The notes: generated by a model from the letters alone, not told the origin. 64,000 bases of DNA from Litsea cubeba (GCA_012931725.1 CM022948.1:76404780-76468779), one strand, 5' to 3'. Counted from the stretch's first letter, positions 24,850 to 38,695 are shown. Numbers and translations: made by a program.

Positions 24850-25350
24850 TTTACTATTTTGAGAGCATCGGAGAAGCTCTAAACTTTTGAAAAGCCGCGA
24901 CCCATTGCCATCTCTACCGAGAAGAGAATCGCCCTCATTTCTGTTTCTTTGGTGGATATGACTCTAAGCCATTTTAAGGTGCTTGCTCCAATCAACTTAC
25001 TATTAATAAAAATAATAGTAAAACCAAAGGAAGATTCACCATTAGAAGGGTTAAATGCATGCCTAGAAAATATAACCATAACCCTCCTCTCGGAAGCATC
25101 CACCCAAGGGTGCTCCACATTCTTTTCCGTATTGGAGTCCTCTATGGCCTTTGGGCTGGAATAACTCCCTTAGCCAAGCTCGGGTGAAGCTCTTTTGCCC
25201 GTAAAGACCATGTCAATTCTAGCTTTCTAAATGGCCCACCAAGTGACCACGACCCAAGCTTGGGAGAGAGGGTTCTTAGCTAGAGGAGACTTCAAATTTC
25301 GATTGAGCACATTTCATCCATTCATTCCACCAAGAGGATTGTAAGGCCGA
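24850..25350 (-). pseudogene. LINE remnant (RNase H-like and zinc-binding region)
   Basis: The minus-strand frame 24879-25118 ends TEMRAILFSVEMAMGRGFSKV-like sequence, resembling the RNase H domain of plant L1 LINEs. Further right, other frames show fragments like WWNEWMK and the conserved KAR-D-VFTGK stretch found before that domain. Several stops and shifts are present. It is unrelated by position to the young LINE at 40206. Confidence 0.45.
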
Positions 25351-25370
25351 AAATCATATGACAGATTCAA

Positions 25371-26035
25371 TTAGGCCAATTCACCCGAGAGAGGTCTCGC
25401 TATAGTGAGCCTCCTGCTCGCTATAGCGAGCGGCGGCGGGTTTGCCAATACGATCCGGACTCTAAGGAGAAGTTTAAAAAGACTTGTTATTCTAAGTGAA
25501 TCATTATTAGGAGTCTTATGTACGAATTGGGCTATAAATTGGGTGATTCTCTCAACCCAAAGTAAGATACACCACCTCTCTCATTAATTTGAGTAAGAGA
25601 TATCTTAGAGAGAGTATAATTCTCTAGAGCCATTGAGAGATTATTCTGAATCGCTGCTCTAAGTGGTTTTGTTGCTTCTACTCTCTTGTATAAAATAGTT
25701 TATCTTGGTTGACGAAGTGCGAGAAGATCACGTAAGGAGAACGATGTACGATGGAAGTTGAGTCAGTTAAAGTTGTACAAGAACAATTACAGTCCTTAGG
25801 TCGAGGTACAGACTAAGGTAAAGGAGCTGTGAGTATATCTTGCAACAGTTCATGAATTCTTGATTTTTGGATCGTAGTTTTTTTTCATGAAAAGGGTTTT
25901 CACGTTAAATTTGTGTATGCCTTCTTGTGATGTGTGATTGATAGATTTATTTGCCAGTTCTATATTATTTGATTGGTTACATCCGTTGCATTGATTTGAT
26001 TAACTAGACTAACATCCATTCTAGTGGATCATGCA
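25371..26035 (+). repeat. Second SIRE-like LTR copy, splitting the LINE remnant
   Basis: The motif GAGATATCTTAGAGAGAG and the following 400 bases match 24175-24605 in direct orientation with many differences. LINE-like sequence lies on both sides, suggesting insertion into an older LINE. It carries a perfect 16-bp palindrome at 25416-25431. Confidence 0.4.
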
Positions 26036-26039
26036 AAAC

Positions 26040-26300
26040 TCTTAAAGGACATTGACCAAATCGAGGTTGTGGATCATAAGACCCAATTGAGATCCGAACC
26101 ATGCACACACAAAATATGCTCGATGGATTCCTTTTTTTTTTTTTTTTGTTACATAAAGGGTAAGAGACACTGACAATTGGGGTTTGGGTTTTGAGCAATT
26201 AAAGCCCTTAATAGGATGAGACGCCTCCTTATAAACATTAAACCAAACATGACAACTCTTGGAGGAAAAGGAAGTCTCCATTTAGTGACATGTCAACAAT
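26040..26300 (-). pseudogene. LINE remnant, second part (zinc-binding region)
   Basis: Minus-strand frames show fragments (WFNVYKEA, FVCAW) like the zf-RVT region of plant LINEs, which carries paired Cys/His motifs. A poly-T run at 26130 breaks the frame. This is probably the upstream part of the remnant at 24850-25350. Confidence 0.35.
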
Positions 26301-26523
26301 CACCGTAGATGCCTCCACTGAGCTCCTTGAAAGCTGATTCAGTCAACACATAATCCACTCTCAGAGAACAATCATATCCTTTGATCAACAATAAAATTAC
26401 TTGAAATATAAGATTTTAGGATGCCCTCAATGTCCTTTTTTCATTGAAGACTCTTTTACTCTTATCACCGTCCCACATTTTGTACTGATCAATGAGGTCC
26501 CTAGCCACCAAGGTTGAGTCAAT

Positions 26524-29500
26524 ATAAGAGCGATAGGTTTTTTAGGCCTTCACTTCATGGAATCCAACTACATCTCCATTTAGCAACATCATTACCATTA
26601 TGATAACATAGCCAACTTTGGGAATTTATAAACTAAATCCCTTCATTAAAGGAATTCGTTCGGATGGTATTTTACTTTAAGAATTTTAGAATAAAAAAGA
26701 TATTCATATCATAAGATCAAACATTGGTATGGTCGAGTCAACTGATATAACTAATGTGTTTCTACTAAAAAGTAGCAGCAGAAATATATCCTAAAAGAAA
26801 AACAATTCATATTTTAAATAATGATATGGTTAATTTATGACACTCCTTCAAGTCAAGACTACTCTTCCATTGAAAGGAAAAAAATAAATAAAAACGTGAT
26901 GCTTATCTTTTTTACATGATTATCGTAGAAAAAAAACAATAATAAATGCGTGTCAGTTTGTGCACGTGGGTAGGTCAGGTCACACAAAAGATCCTACAAA
27001 CGCCTGAAGTCTGATGAAGATCTCTCCCAAGTCCCACCTACGACAGGTGTGATGACAACACAATACACAAGTCAATGTACAAATATTTATTATTGAAACT
27101 GCTCTGAATGGATGACACACATACACCAACACCACTTCGTGTATCGTATCTAATCTTTGTTTCTATACTATAATGGTATGCTTTTTGTCGTGCATTTCGT
27201 GAGCCTCCTGACGAACCTCGTGACATCATCCAAACTGAATTTGTTGTATCCATATTCCATACCTTGTAGCTCTCAAACTACCCATTTCAAATTTGTAGAC
27301 ACGGCTGTTTCTTTGCTATTGAATTTAAAGAAGTCTCGTCTTTTGTAATTTTTGACTTCTTTTAACACGGTGGGATTTTTAGTTTTTTTTTTTTTTTTAC
27401 TTGAACATGTAGAAATTCTACTAAATAATAAAGGGGTTTGAAACTTAAGACTTCGTCTAGACAAAAGAGACTTTTAGATGGTTTAGGATTCTGAAATCTT
27501 TTTAAAGAAATATGGCATTCGTAAATGTGGGCGACGGTGTTGGAAATAGGTGGGCCTCTAGGATAAGTTTCAAAAGCTTTTGACCCACTTGATGCAGGGA
27601 TCAGCTATCCAGAAGGCTACCAATCCAATTCAAGATCCATGTCCTCAATCTCAACCATCATGATCAGTAAATAACTCTATATAGAAGATAGAAAACAGCA
27701 ACTCACAAGAAACAAATAAATTTACAACGTACAAGGAAGTAGATTATACTTTTAGAGCTCGATTGTGCTCTAATGGAGAAGTTGCGTCTTTCTTTGATGA
27801 TGAAACTCTTTCACGTATCAAACTAAGATCTCCAAAACCTTTTGATCTTCAACGCTATGACCCGTATCAGATTCTCTTTTTCTCAAGAAGATGGTGTGAT
27901 CTCCAAGAAAAAACTACTAGGAACTCAAAGGATGAACTAGAAAAAGAACTAGAAAGAGAGAAAGGAGAAAGACCATGTGCAACTCTTGCACAAAGGTGTG
28001 GGACGTCTAAGTCTTGGAGGTCAAAACCCCTGGGCGTGAATCCCTATGGGATTATTGCATTAGGCATGCAACACCTTCTCATCTCCTTTTATAGCTTTTG
28101 CAAGCCACACTTACTAATTTCTATTAGAAGTCTTACTTCCATAAGAATTAGTAAGTTTCTCTTCTTTTACTAATTAAAATAGAAGTCTTACTTCCACAAT
28201 AATTAGTAACTTATCATATCATAATTAGAAGTCTCATTTCAAATATGATTAAGTAACTTTCTAATTAAAATAGAAGTCTCACTTCTACTAAAATTAGTAA
28301 CTTATCATTACCACTATTAAAAGTCTCACTTCAAATAGAAATATTAACTTTCCTTTTAGAGTTCAACTAAAATTAGTATCTTAATAATTGGGCTAGCGTG
28401 GGGACCACTAGGGATTTCTTAGAAAGCTGGCTCCAATTGGGACTCACGACCCCTCATCATGTGTAATCTGGGCCCACAGTTAATTGCAAATAACTCCACT
28501 ATATAAATGCAATTAAACTCCAGTCTTAGGAATATTACATAGAAGACCATAAACTTCCGCATTACCACAAATAGGCCCATTTATCAATATCCATGGATCA
28601 ATTGGACCTGTCTTCCAAACTTAGATCCATATTTTATTATCCTTAAGCCCCAATTAATTATAATGATCATAGGTACCTTTCCAATTAACTCTTAATCGGA
28701 ATAGATGCGCACTTACTAATGATAAATTCTATAATTGGCACAAGGGGATATTAGAGATAGATTTCATCTTGACCATTGAATGTTCTCACAGCTCTACTAC
28801 CACGTACTCAAATCACCAAGGTGTTGGCCTACAGTTGGCCTCACTCATTGGTGACTCAAAGCAAATGAATAGATATAAACTTGAGTTCATTAATGTCTCA
28901 GGATTGAGAGCTTACTGCTAGAGAATTATGAGAGCAGACCTTAAAATAAAGACAGTGTTTATAAGGTGCTTCTCATGGTCCTTCAATACATCCAATGTAC
29001 CAGCATTATGATCCAGAATCTTCCATTCTGATAATCGAGACAAATCACACTATCTCATAGTGATCAAAGTGTTGCAACATTGTCAGATGAGATGTCGAAT
29101 CTCATCACTGGTTGTAAAGATGTTTAAGTATAAGATTTGTTACACATGTCTCTCTGTATGTGGATCTCATCCATACACATATGTTACATCTAACATACTT
29201 GTGGACTCCGGTTCATCTCATGAACCATCATGTCATTTATATTGGTTATGTGCAAGTATATAATAAATCACAATTCATCTCATGAAAGGAAAGCATGAAT
29301 ATAGATATTGATAAATAAAAAAATTAATCAATTTCTTATATCATATACTGGATTGAGTTCATAAAACTAATAGACAGACCATCACATCATGTCAAAAACA
29401 CACCAACACCTCAAATTCATATCAGGTTTCTTAGAAAGAAATTAATTTAATTGGTTAGCAGAGGAGGTGGCAATCTACGACCGAAAATGAGCCACCCTCC

Positions 29501-30440
29501 TAATCAGGAAATTTTATGTTGTGCTGACAATTTTCCTGTTTTGATTGAGATTAGAGTAACAACAATTTTCAATTGGAATAATAAGTGGGCTGAATTCGAG
29601 TTGGGTTTGTACCTGCTAGTCTGTCTATCAAGTTGGTGCAAATTTGATCAAAGTCAATTGGCATCCCAATAGTGTCATTTTCTTTATTAAAAACACAAAT
29701 CATGCACTCTAATCCACTAAATGATGTTTCTAACCAGCTGAACTAACCATCAGGGGACCAAACTATTATTCTAGAGTTATTATTGATTTTGGCCGGAATT
29801 TATAACAGATGGATGAAAAAGTTGTGAACTAAAAACCAACGACTACAAGAGTAAACCCAATAAAAAATCGCGTTTCTTCCCTGTTCTTTATTTTCAATAT
29901 CATTAGATCAAATTTCTAATATAATAACAATTGGTAAAAAAAAATGATGGCCTCTGGCTGTCTATGGTAAGAGACGGGCTCTTACCTGGCTGCCCAGATT
30001 TCAAACCTGAATAGTCACATTTCCACATCCAAGGGCTGTCCTACCTCTCCCACGGGCTCCCTTACCTCATCTTAGGGCTGGGTAAAAAAAAAAAAAAAAC
30101 TGATAAAAAGTAAGATTTTTTTTTTATGCTTAGGTGCTTTGAACATGGATAACTCCTTTAAAAAAGGATCCATCAATGGTCGTTTTAAATGAGGAGTGAG
30201 TAGTTGATGCCCTGGCTAAGCTAAATTTCACTAGATTCACAACTTTTCACATGAACCTCTCAGCAGCTGCGTTTGATGCTTATGTTTCAGAAAGTAAGGA
30301 TCCAAGGGATCACTGGTTAGTCCATCTCCAAACCCCTTGCTTTAAGGATTCCTCAGAGCCCCAAGGATTCGAAGGTACCACCATTTTCTGTAGCTTTGTA
30401 ATGGACCTTGTCACTTGCTTTCTGTTTTATGGTACTGCCA
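26524..30440. other. Upstream block of copy B, no recognisable gene
   Basis: Counterpart of 512-4395 with small differences, including the tandem array at 28115-28365 and the unidentified frame at 30251-30440. It runs through the site where copy A has the 6.2 kb element, with a single uninterrupted GCCAG. Confidence 0.6.
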
Positions 30441-31029
30441 GTGCCCATAAAAGAACCTTATAACGGTTTCCCAACATTCAAATAAATAGTAACTCTCATC
30501 TCAACAGTATACTTCGGAACTAAAAAGAGTATCATATTAAATTCCTACCCGCACTACAATGAGCTGTGCCATGACGCAATCTTCCAGCATTTCGTAATGC
30601 TGCGTACCAACCCATGGAAACTCTGAAACGAAACCCCCCACAATACAATAAGTCTCCGGACTCCGGTGCTTTTGGTAAAGTTTCACGCTGAGAGGAGCTT
30701 GGCAGTCAAATTTATCTATAAAACACATGAATTTATTATATTCATTCTATTCACACATTTTATAATTAACAAATGTGATACTCTTTTCAAGTGGTATCAG
30801 AGTGAAATTTGGCAATGACCCAGAGAAGAAAATGCATAAATTTTGTGCAGTTTAGATTTTTCATATGTAGGTCTCTTGAGGAACCTAAAAAAAAAAAAAT
30901 CATGAGTCTGAGCATTATAGAGGGTCCTGCTCTTCCTCGCTTATCCGTTGGTTGGGGTCAGGGAGAAATATTTAAATGGACCTCTCTCTTATTGCCCTCT
31001 CCTACCTTTCCAAGAAGTCAAGATATATA

Positions 31030-31395
31030 TGTAGGATCTTATACTCCATTGAGCACCACTTATCCCAAAATCAATTGGTGATAGTAAAAGACACAACAAT
31101 AGTTTTATGGTGAGGGCGAAGGCTCGACCACGATTATGACCGCTAAGGAGCGAGAGTGGACGTTGACCTCAACAATCACTTTCTAAAAACACCCGCTATG
31201 ACTCCTACTGCGAATACTCAAAACGCATGTCTCGAGACTCGAACACCCGACCTACCATGCTCTAATACCACTTATAGGATCTTACACCCCATTGAAGTAC
31301 TACTTATCCTCAAATCAATAAATAATAGAAAACGGCACAACAAAAGTCATATGGTGAGGGCGAGGGCTCGACCACGAACATTGACCTCAACAGTG
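31030..31395 (-). repeat. tRNA-related SINE-like repeat (copy B)
   Basis: Counterpart of 11353-11740. It has the B-box-like GTTCGAGTCTC on the minus strand and a second shortened unit. Small internal deletions separate it from copy A. Confidence 0.35.
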
Positions 31396-31707
31396 TATAT
31401 ATATATTATCTTATGATCTCTATTGAAAGTGATGGAGATGAGAAAATAAAATTGCATTGGCTTTCTATTTAAAGATATCTTCAGGTAGAAAACCCTTTGT
31501 TAGATTAGATCCAATTGATCCAAGCCGTCATCATTAAAAGAGTACAAGAAAGTATACTTCACAAACTCTGACGTATAGCGTAGAAGGCATTTGTATTAAA
31601 AAGCGGCGGGAAGTTACATGCCAATTGCCAACTTCATTAGTGCATTTGTTTGTATCTCTCTCTTAAAGCCATCTATCCCCCAGTTAGTCCAAGTAGAGTT
31701 TTTCATC

Positions 31708-31714
31708 TATAAAA
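31708..31714 (+). promoter_or_regulatory. TATA box of the PDR pseudogene
   Basis: TATAAAA in the same context as in copy A. The promoter region looks intact, so the pseudogene may still be transcribed. Confidence 0.45.
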
Positions 31715-33959
31715 CCATCCTCCTCTCCTATCTCCACTTTCCAATCAGCCACACAATAAGAGCAAGTCCATTTCATTTCCCGGATTTGCAAGCTCGTCGG
31801 ATTCCAAATTTCCCTCAGAAATCCTTTCTGCGTTTTGCACACTTCTAATTTAGAAAAGAAACCCATCTTTCTTTCGTACTGTTTCAAGTTTTTGCATCGG
31901 AAACTGAAAAAATCTTGCTGGGTTTTGGTGGGTTTTGCTTAACAGAGAAAACCCATATTTTCTTTCCTCTTTTTTTTTTTCACCCCCTTTTTTGAGCTTA
32001 CGCGTTGAAATTGTGGATATATGCAGCAGAAGATCTGCAGAAATTGAAGATCTCTTCTGGGGTATTTTTCCTGCTTTCCCCTGTTGAGGGGTCATCACCC
32101 CATGGACAACGCCGATCTTTACAAAGTTGAGTAGCTTGCGTCAAGCTGGCTCTTCAGTTTGGAGTAGAAATAATGTTGAAGATATCTTCTCACTATCATC
32201 ACGCAATGAAGATGATGAAGAAGCTCTGAAATGGGCTGCTTTAGAGAAACAGCCCACCTATGATCGGATTAGGAAAGGAATTCTGAGCATAGATACTGGA
32301 GAGCTGAAGGAAGTCAGTGTTAAGGATCTCAACCATCAAGAGAGAAAGAATTTGTTAGAAAGATTGATTAAAGATGGAGACGATGACATTGAAAATTTCC
32401 TTTTGAATCTCAAGAACAGAGTAGAAAAGTAAGCTCCTATGTTTATGTCTCACTTGTTTTGTAGATTTTGGGGTGAGTTTCAAACATACTGTGTCCATGA
32501 ACCAATGAATCACATTCATTTGATGGGTCTGTTCCCGACTTCCTGTTCTGTTCTGTTCTTTTATGATATTCAGAGTTGGAATTGAGCTTCCCACTATCGA
32601 AGTCCGATTTGAGCATTTGAACATTGAAGCTGAAGCATATGTGGGTAGCAGAGGTTCACCCACAGTCATCAATTTCATCTTTAATATGCTAGAGGTAACT
32701 CTCTTGATAAATATGCATGCGTTTGGGTTGTAATCTTCTGTACTTTCAAAAGTTATGATTTGGCAATTCCTATTTCATTTTCAAAGGGGCTCTTGAGCAC
32801 TCTTCATATTCTTCCAAGTCAAAAGAAACCTGTATCGATCCTCCATGATATCAACGGAATCATCAAGCCTCATAGGTAAGTGAAGTTCTTCAAACAATTC
32901 ACAAATTGGTTTTTACATGATTATCTGATTATGTTATTTGTTTTACATCCCTGAAATATGCAATTGATTCACCTGCAAATTTTGCAGAATGACTTTGCTT
33001 TTAGGACCTCCGAGTTCCGGTAAAACCACTTTATTATTAGCTTTGGCAGGAAAGCTTGACAAAGATTTAAAGGTAGAGATTCTTTTTTTTTTTCTCCCAC
33101 CTATATATTGGAGGCTATAATTTTTACATCTAATATTTTTTAGAACATCAGGTTTCTGGAAGAGTTACTTACAATGGTCATCAAATGGATGAGTTTGTAC
33201 CTCAAAGGAGCTCTGCTTATATTAGTCAATATGATACCCACATTGGGGAAATGACTGTGAGAGAAACATTGGCTTTCTCTGCTCGATGCCAAGGAGTCGG
33301 AGCCCGCTACGGTTAGTCAAGTGCATGGTTTGAGTTATGAGAATTAGATCAGGTCATTTTTGGGGTCTCAATCAGTAACTTCTCCATTCCAACAATGATT
33401 TGCAGAAATGTTAAAGGAACTTTCAAGGAGGGAGAAAGAAGCAAATATTAAACCAGATCCAGACTTAGATGTATTCATGAAGGTAAGAAGTCAAGGACAT
33501 ACTTTTGGATCTAGCTTTTGTTTCTTTTTGCATATATTCTTACCCTTTATGATCAAGATTGTAAAAACAGAGGTACCCTTATAATGTGATTGGACTTTTT
33601 GTCTCACTGCTAAAAGAATATTTGATTCTCCCATGTACAATGATCTGACTGTAGCCTACCTGAATTTCCTTTCGATATGGTTTTGTTGAGACTACTTTCT
33701 TGAGTTTAATTAAATGTTTTCATTGTTGGATATTTTCTAAAATAGAAAATATTGGATTCTAAGTCTCTTTGCTCTTAAATTAAAATTATAAAATACATTT
33801 GGTTTCCCATGATATCATGTTTATCGTTTGATTTTTTTTTTTTGCATGAGACCTTGAACTGTTGTTATGGCGTATGGATGGTCCATAACAATGTCTATGC
33901 TTACATGATCTTTACTATCGTACGGGTTGATTGAGCCAATCTTGTTAGAACTTCTTGTG

Positions 33960-34277
33960 TGAAACAAATATATAGAGACTGAAAGCAACAAAAAAAAAAA
34001 AGGAAAACAGAGATGATGCTGAAACTGAGTTTTATTACTCAAAATGAAGAACTGAAAAACTAATTAAGGATTACAAAGGTTATAAATACTAAAAGTTCTC
34101 CTAAAATATCTCAACCAACACCAACGTGTCTATGAGATATTTGCCGAAATAAAAAGACAATCAGTATTCCTAAATAAAAGGAATACTTAAAACAAACTAG
34201 ACTTATTCAACAAAGACTAATTCAGTAACTTCTAACGTCCAAGATATGACAGCTGTAAGTTTCACTAATTTGCAACA
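33960..34277 (-). repeat. copia-1 3' LTR
   Basis: Begins TGTTGCAAATTAG and ends TTTGTTTCA on the minus strand. It differs from the 5' LTR by a few substitutions and the length of one A tract. Confidence 0.92.
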
Positions 34278-37200
34278 CTCCCCCTTAGTGCAAACTTACT
34301 GTCGACAATACCAAGAGCACCTCGAAATACTTCAAACTTTGCTTTGCCAAGCGCTTTGGTAAATATATCAGCGACTTGATCATCAGTTCGAACTTTATGC
34401 AGCTGAATATCCTGAGTCAAAACCTTCTCTCGAACGAAGTGATAATGTGTTTCAATGTGCTTTGTGCGAGCATGGAACACTGGGTTTCCAGCAAGCTTAA
34501 TTGCACTTTCATTGTCACAGTGAATAGTGACTGGGTAGTCCAAGGCAGAAAGCATTTCTTGAATAAGTCTCTTAAGCCAAATACACTCTTGAGTGGCCAT
34601 AGTAGCTGCAACATACTCGGCTTCACAACTGGAAAGAGCAACAGTAGTTTGCTTCTTGCTGCACCACGAGATTGCTGCGGATCCCACATTAAAACAATAC
34701 CATGTTGTGGAGCGCCTATCAGTTAAGTCACCAGCCCAATCGGCATCGACAAAAGCAGTCAACAAAAATGGTGTATGCTGCTGATAAAATAATCCATAAT
34801 TCAGAGTGCCTTTTATGTAGCGAAGAATCCTCTTGGCTGCAAGAAGTGACTTTCACATGGTTTGTCCATAAATTGAGAGACGATTCGCACAGAGAATGAA
34901 ATGTCAGGCCTTGTGATAGTTAAATAGAATAAGCTGCCAACAAGCTGTCGGAAAAGTGTTGCATCTTCCAAAAATCTTCCACCATCTTTAATTAACTTCA
35001 AGCAAGAGTCCATAGGAGTAGCCATTATCTTTGATTCCCCCATACGAAAACGATCCAGCAACCTTGTTGCATATCTGGTTTGAGAGACAAAATATCCACC
35101 TGACTTTTTAACCTCCAGTCCAAGAAAACAACTAGCTTCACCCAAACTCTTCATTTCAAAGCGAAGAGACAAATCATTTTGAAGACTAGTTATTTCAGCA
35201 TCGTCATCACCCGTAATAATCATGTCATCCACATAGAGAAGGAGCATTGTGCATACTGAGGATGTTTTCTTAACAAATAAACTTGAATCTGCATTTGAGG
35301 ACTTGAAACCCAAAAAATCAAGGTATTGAGCAATTTTACCATACCAAGCACGTGGTGCTTGCTTGAGGCCATACAATGCCTTCTTAAGCCGGCACACATG
35401 ATTAGGAAAATTCTTAGAAATAAATCCATGTGGCTGCTCCATAAAGATATCACGATCTAACTCCCCATAAAGGAATGCATTCTTGACATCTAATTGCCAC
35501 AATTTCCAACCTTGGTAAGCAGCTAAGGAAATAATTGTTTGAATCGTTACCATTTTAGCAACAGGACTGAAGGTCTCCTCGTAATCGAGACCATATTGTT
35601 GTGAAAAACCACGAGCAACAAGACGAGCTTGTACCTGTCAATAGTTCCATCAGCATTCTTCTTCAACTTGTAAACCCATTTGCAACTAACTAGTGCAACA
35701 TTCTTTGGTTTCGGAACAAGCTCCCATGTACAGTTCTTGTTTAGTGCTGATATTTCCTCCTGAATTGCTTCTTCCCATTCAAAAATACCCTTTGCTTCAT
35801 TGTAAGACGTAGGCTCATCTTCACATGACTCTTCTGTGAAAAAACAAGACACAACCGAGCAGTCATAATTATCAGCTAAATAATCAGGTTGCCTTCTTTG
35901 TCTAGAGGTCCTCTGAGGCACCATCCCTATAGTCTCCTCTTGCTGAATATTTTCTTCAGTAGGAGTAAAATTGCTCCCCCTTTCACTGGATGCACCATCA
36001 GGGAAGGGTGAAAGATCAATTGTGCCTCTATCGGTATCAATTTGAAGTGATGAAACTTCATCAAACACCACGTCACGGGAAACATCAACTTTCTTTGTTT
36101 CTGGATCCATACATTTCCATCCTTTCCTGTGAGTGTCATAACCAACAAAAATACAGCATCTTGCCCTTAGATCCATTTTAGTCCGATTAGTTTTTGAGAC
36201 ATGGACATAACAAACTGAACCAAAAACACGAAAATAACTCACATTTGGTTTGTGATGGTATAGTGCTTCAAAAGGAGATGGTTCTGTCCCTGGCCATGAA
36301 GGTAAACGATTTATGACATGACAAGCTGATTGAACAGCTGCTGCCCATAGCTCTCTTGGAAGGTTCTTTGCATGCAACCATGACAAGCACATGGATGTAA
36401 GATGTGCCAACTTGCGCTCAGCAACTCCATTTTGCTGTGGAGTTTCCGGGCAAGTCATTTGACGTTGAATGCCATGTTCTCTACAGTAATTGAGGAATTG
36501 ATCAGACATGTATTCTCCTCCATTGTCTGTGCGTAGACACTTGATGTGCAGCTCGAATTCTTTCTCTACCTGCTCCTTGAACTGCACAAATTTAGAGAAG
36601 GCCTCACTTTTGTTTTTCAAGAAGTACACCCAAGTGAACCGAGAAAAATCGTCCACAAGAACCATTACATAGTGAAAACCAGAGTAACTGGGTATTTTTG
36701 TTGGCCCCATCAGATCTGAATGAACCAGTTGTAACGCAGCGGAAGCTCTATTCTGTGAATTCGGAAAAGGGAGGCGATGTGATTTCCCATACTGACACCC
36801 AGGACAAACCACATCATGGTGAATCTCTTTAAAAAAAAAAAAAAGGAACTCCATCAAGAAGCTTCTTTGTGGAGATTTTCTGCAGCAATTGATACCCAAC
36901 ATGGCCTAACCAATTGTACCAAAGCGTTACACTTTCATTCTGACATGTTTTTTCAACATATGCAGCACTTGCAGACAAAACCTATAATGATTCTTTCCTT
37001 CTCCCAGTAAATAAAACATCAGCTTCTATGTGCTTTATTTTAGAAAGAATTTTGACATTTTTGGGACCAAAGAGAACATACCTCCCAGCATCGGTTATTT
37101 GAGAAACCAAGGCAAGATTCTTCTTTAAGCCTGGTACATGATAAACATCCTTGAGAGAAACTCCTCTGTTATTTGAAATATATGCCTCAAAATGTCCTTC

Positions 37201-38322
37201 TTTCTCAACAAGATATAAGGAATTATCAGCTGTCACGATGTTTTTCTTCCCACAATGTGGACGAACGTCTGACAATAGAGAATCATTTCCCGTTGCATGA
37301 TGAGAACAACCAGAGTCAACAATGCATTCGTTGTTGTAGTCGATGGAGGCATTAACATTTGTCTGTGCAGAGGTCACACAAGTTGATTTATATGCTGTAA
37401 TAGACAAGCAATGCTCCCATTTGCATTGTTCAGACTCATCTTTTTCATGAGCAACATTTGTACCTGCTTCCATCAGTTTGACACGGCAGTTGGCTTTAAT
37501 ATGACCAGATTTTCCGCATCTACTGCACACAACTCTTACATGACAATCACGCTTTATGTGCCCCAGCTGTCCACACCGAAAACATCCTTTTGAATTTCCT
37601 CTGAATGTCCCTTCACTGTTGGACTGCTCAGTATCATCAGAAACTCGCTTGGAGAAGTTCTTATTCCCTTGGTCCTTTGTGTACAGGGCATCCTCCACTT
37701 GAGAGAGAGATTGCTTATCATTGCTGGTCATTTGTTTCACCAAGGCTTCTTGATTAGAAAGAAGATTCTCTAACTCAATAATTGAAGGTTGTGTTGCCCA
37801 CCCTTGTATAGAAGAAATAAAGGGCATAAACTCTTTTCGTAGTCCACGAATAAGATAACGATGCAACCGAGCGTCACTCACGGGTTCCTCCGTATCCAAA
37901 TCTGAAATTTCAGCACACAAGGTTTTGACTTTCAAAAAATATTCTGGAATTGAAAACGTACCTTGAGTCATTCCAGCAAGTTCATTCTCCAAGTACTGCA
38001 ACCGCATTGTAGTCTTTTGTGTGAACAACCGTTCAAGTGTCTCCCACACTTGTTTTGGCGATGAGACATCACGAACATGTGCGATGTAGTCTTGGCTTAT
38101 TGTAGTCCGTAAAGCAAACAAGGCTTTGCCGCACTTAATCTTCCACTTTCGCCGTAAGTCAGCATTTTGGGGTATATCTTCTGGAATTACAGCATCATCA
38201 CCAGAGATAAGATCCCACAAGTCCTGCCCTTGTAGATAAGCTTCCATGCATAGTTTCCAGTAATTATAGTTATTACCAACAAGCTTATCTACAGAAACAT
38301 TGCTTCCACTATTCATCTTCAC
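34265..38322 (-). pseudogene. copia-1 gag-pol, degenerate
   Basis: Minus-strand blocks in order: gag with two CCHC knuckles (CFRCGQLGHIKRDC, CSRCGKSGHIKANC) and a protease motif DSGCSHHATG (38322-36982); integrase with DNGGEY and TPQQNGVAERK (36902-35547); reverse transcriptase with LLLYVDDMIITG (35553-34813); RNase H with DADWAGD and CEAEYVAA (34765-34265). The blocks are split by stops and shifts near 36950, 35550 and 34800, one of them at a run of about 14 A at 36830. The element is therefore non-autonomous now. Confidence 0.92.
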
Positions 38323-38371
38323 TGAGTAATAAAATTAAACACCAGGCAGGCGACCTGGCTCTGATACCACT

Positions 38372-38562
38372 TGTTGGGACAGTGGACCACCACAAACTCT
38401 ATATTGATATGATATTGTTCACTTTGGGCCTAAGCCCTCATGGATTTGTTCTTGGGTTCTACCCAAAAGGCCTCATACCAATGGAGTACTTAGTCCAACT
38501 TATATGCCCATGATCTTTCCCAATTCTAGCCGATGTGGGACTTTGGTTGCACATCCCCAACA
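38372..38562 (-). repeat. 191-bp LTR-like repeat 1 in the copia-1 leader
   Basis: Ends TGTTGGGAC and CCCCAACA. It sits directly beside a second tRNA-Met primer-site match (TGGTATCAGAGCC, complement of 38357-38369). The minus strand carries GTCCCACATCG, 26 bases, TATAAG. A few substitutions separate it from the next copy. Confidence 0.8.
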
Positions 38563-38607
38563 ATCTCTTGTTGGGACAGTGGACCACCACAAACTCCACA
38601 TTGATAT

Positions 38608-38673
38608 GATATTGTCCACTTTGGGCCTAAGCCCTCATGGATTTGTTCTTGGGTTCTACCCAAAAGGCCTCAT
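38608..38673 (-). ncRNA. Candidate structured RNA in the 191-bp repeat
   Basis: Minus strand: ATGAGGCC begins 28 bases after the TATA box, then a hairpin (38647-38654 with 38658-38665), then GGGC/GCCC (38623-38634), then AAAGTGGACAATATC. Matching layout in the 6.2 kb element has other stem bases. Repeat 1 holds the same block at 38411-38476. Confidence 0.25.
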
Positions 38674-38695
38674 ACCAATGGAGTACTTAGTCCAA

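Larger units (their letters stand above)
512..26523 (+). repeat. Tandem segmental duplication, copy A
   Basis: From ATAAGAGCGATAGG at 512 the sequence runs parallel to the sequence starting at 26524. Matching blocks are 512-4395 with 26524-30440, 10603-13853 with 30441-33482, and the PDR exons with most introns up to 19913 with 59134. Copy A carries two insertions that B lacks (4396-10597 and 10693-10837). Its right end is taken as the base before copy B begins. Similarity is high by eye throughout, so the duplication is recent relative to the gene family. Confidence 0.85.

Noticed and set aside
32127..32432. Alternative start that would bypass the stop in copy B
   Set aside because: It needs a TTG start. 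The frame has no early ATG, so it does not rescue the gene.
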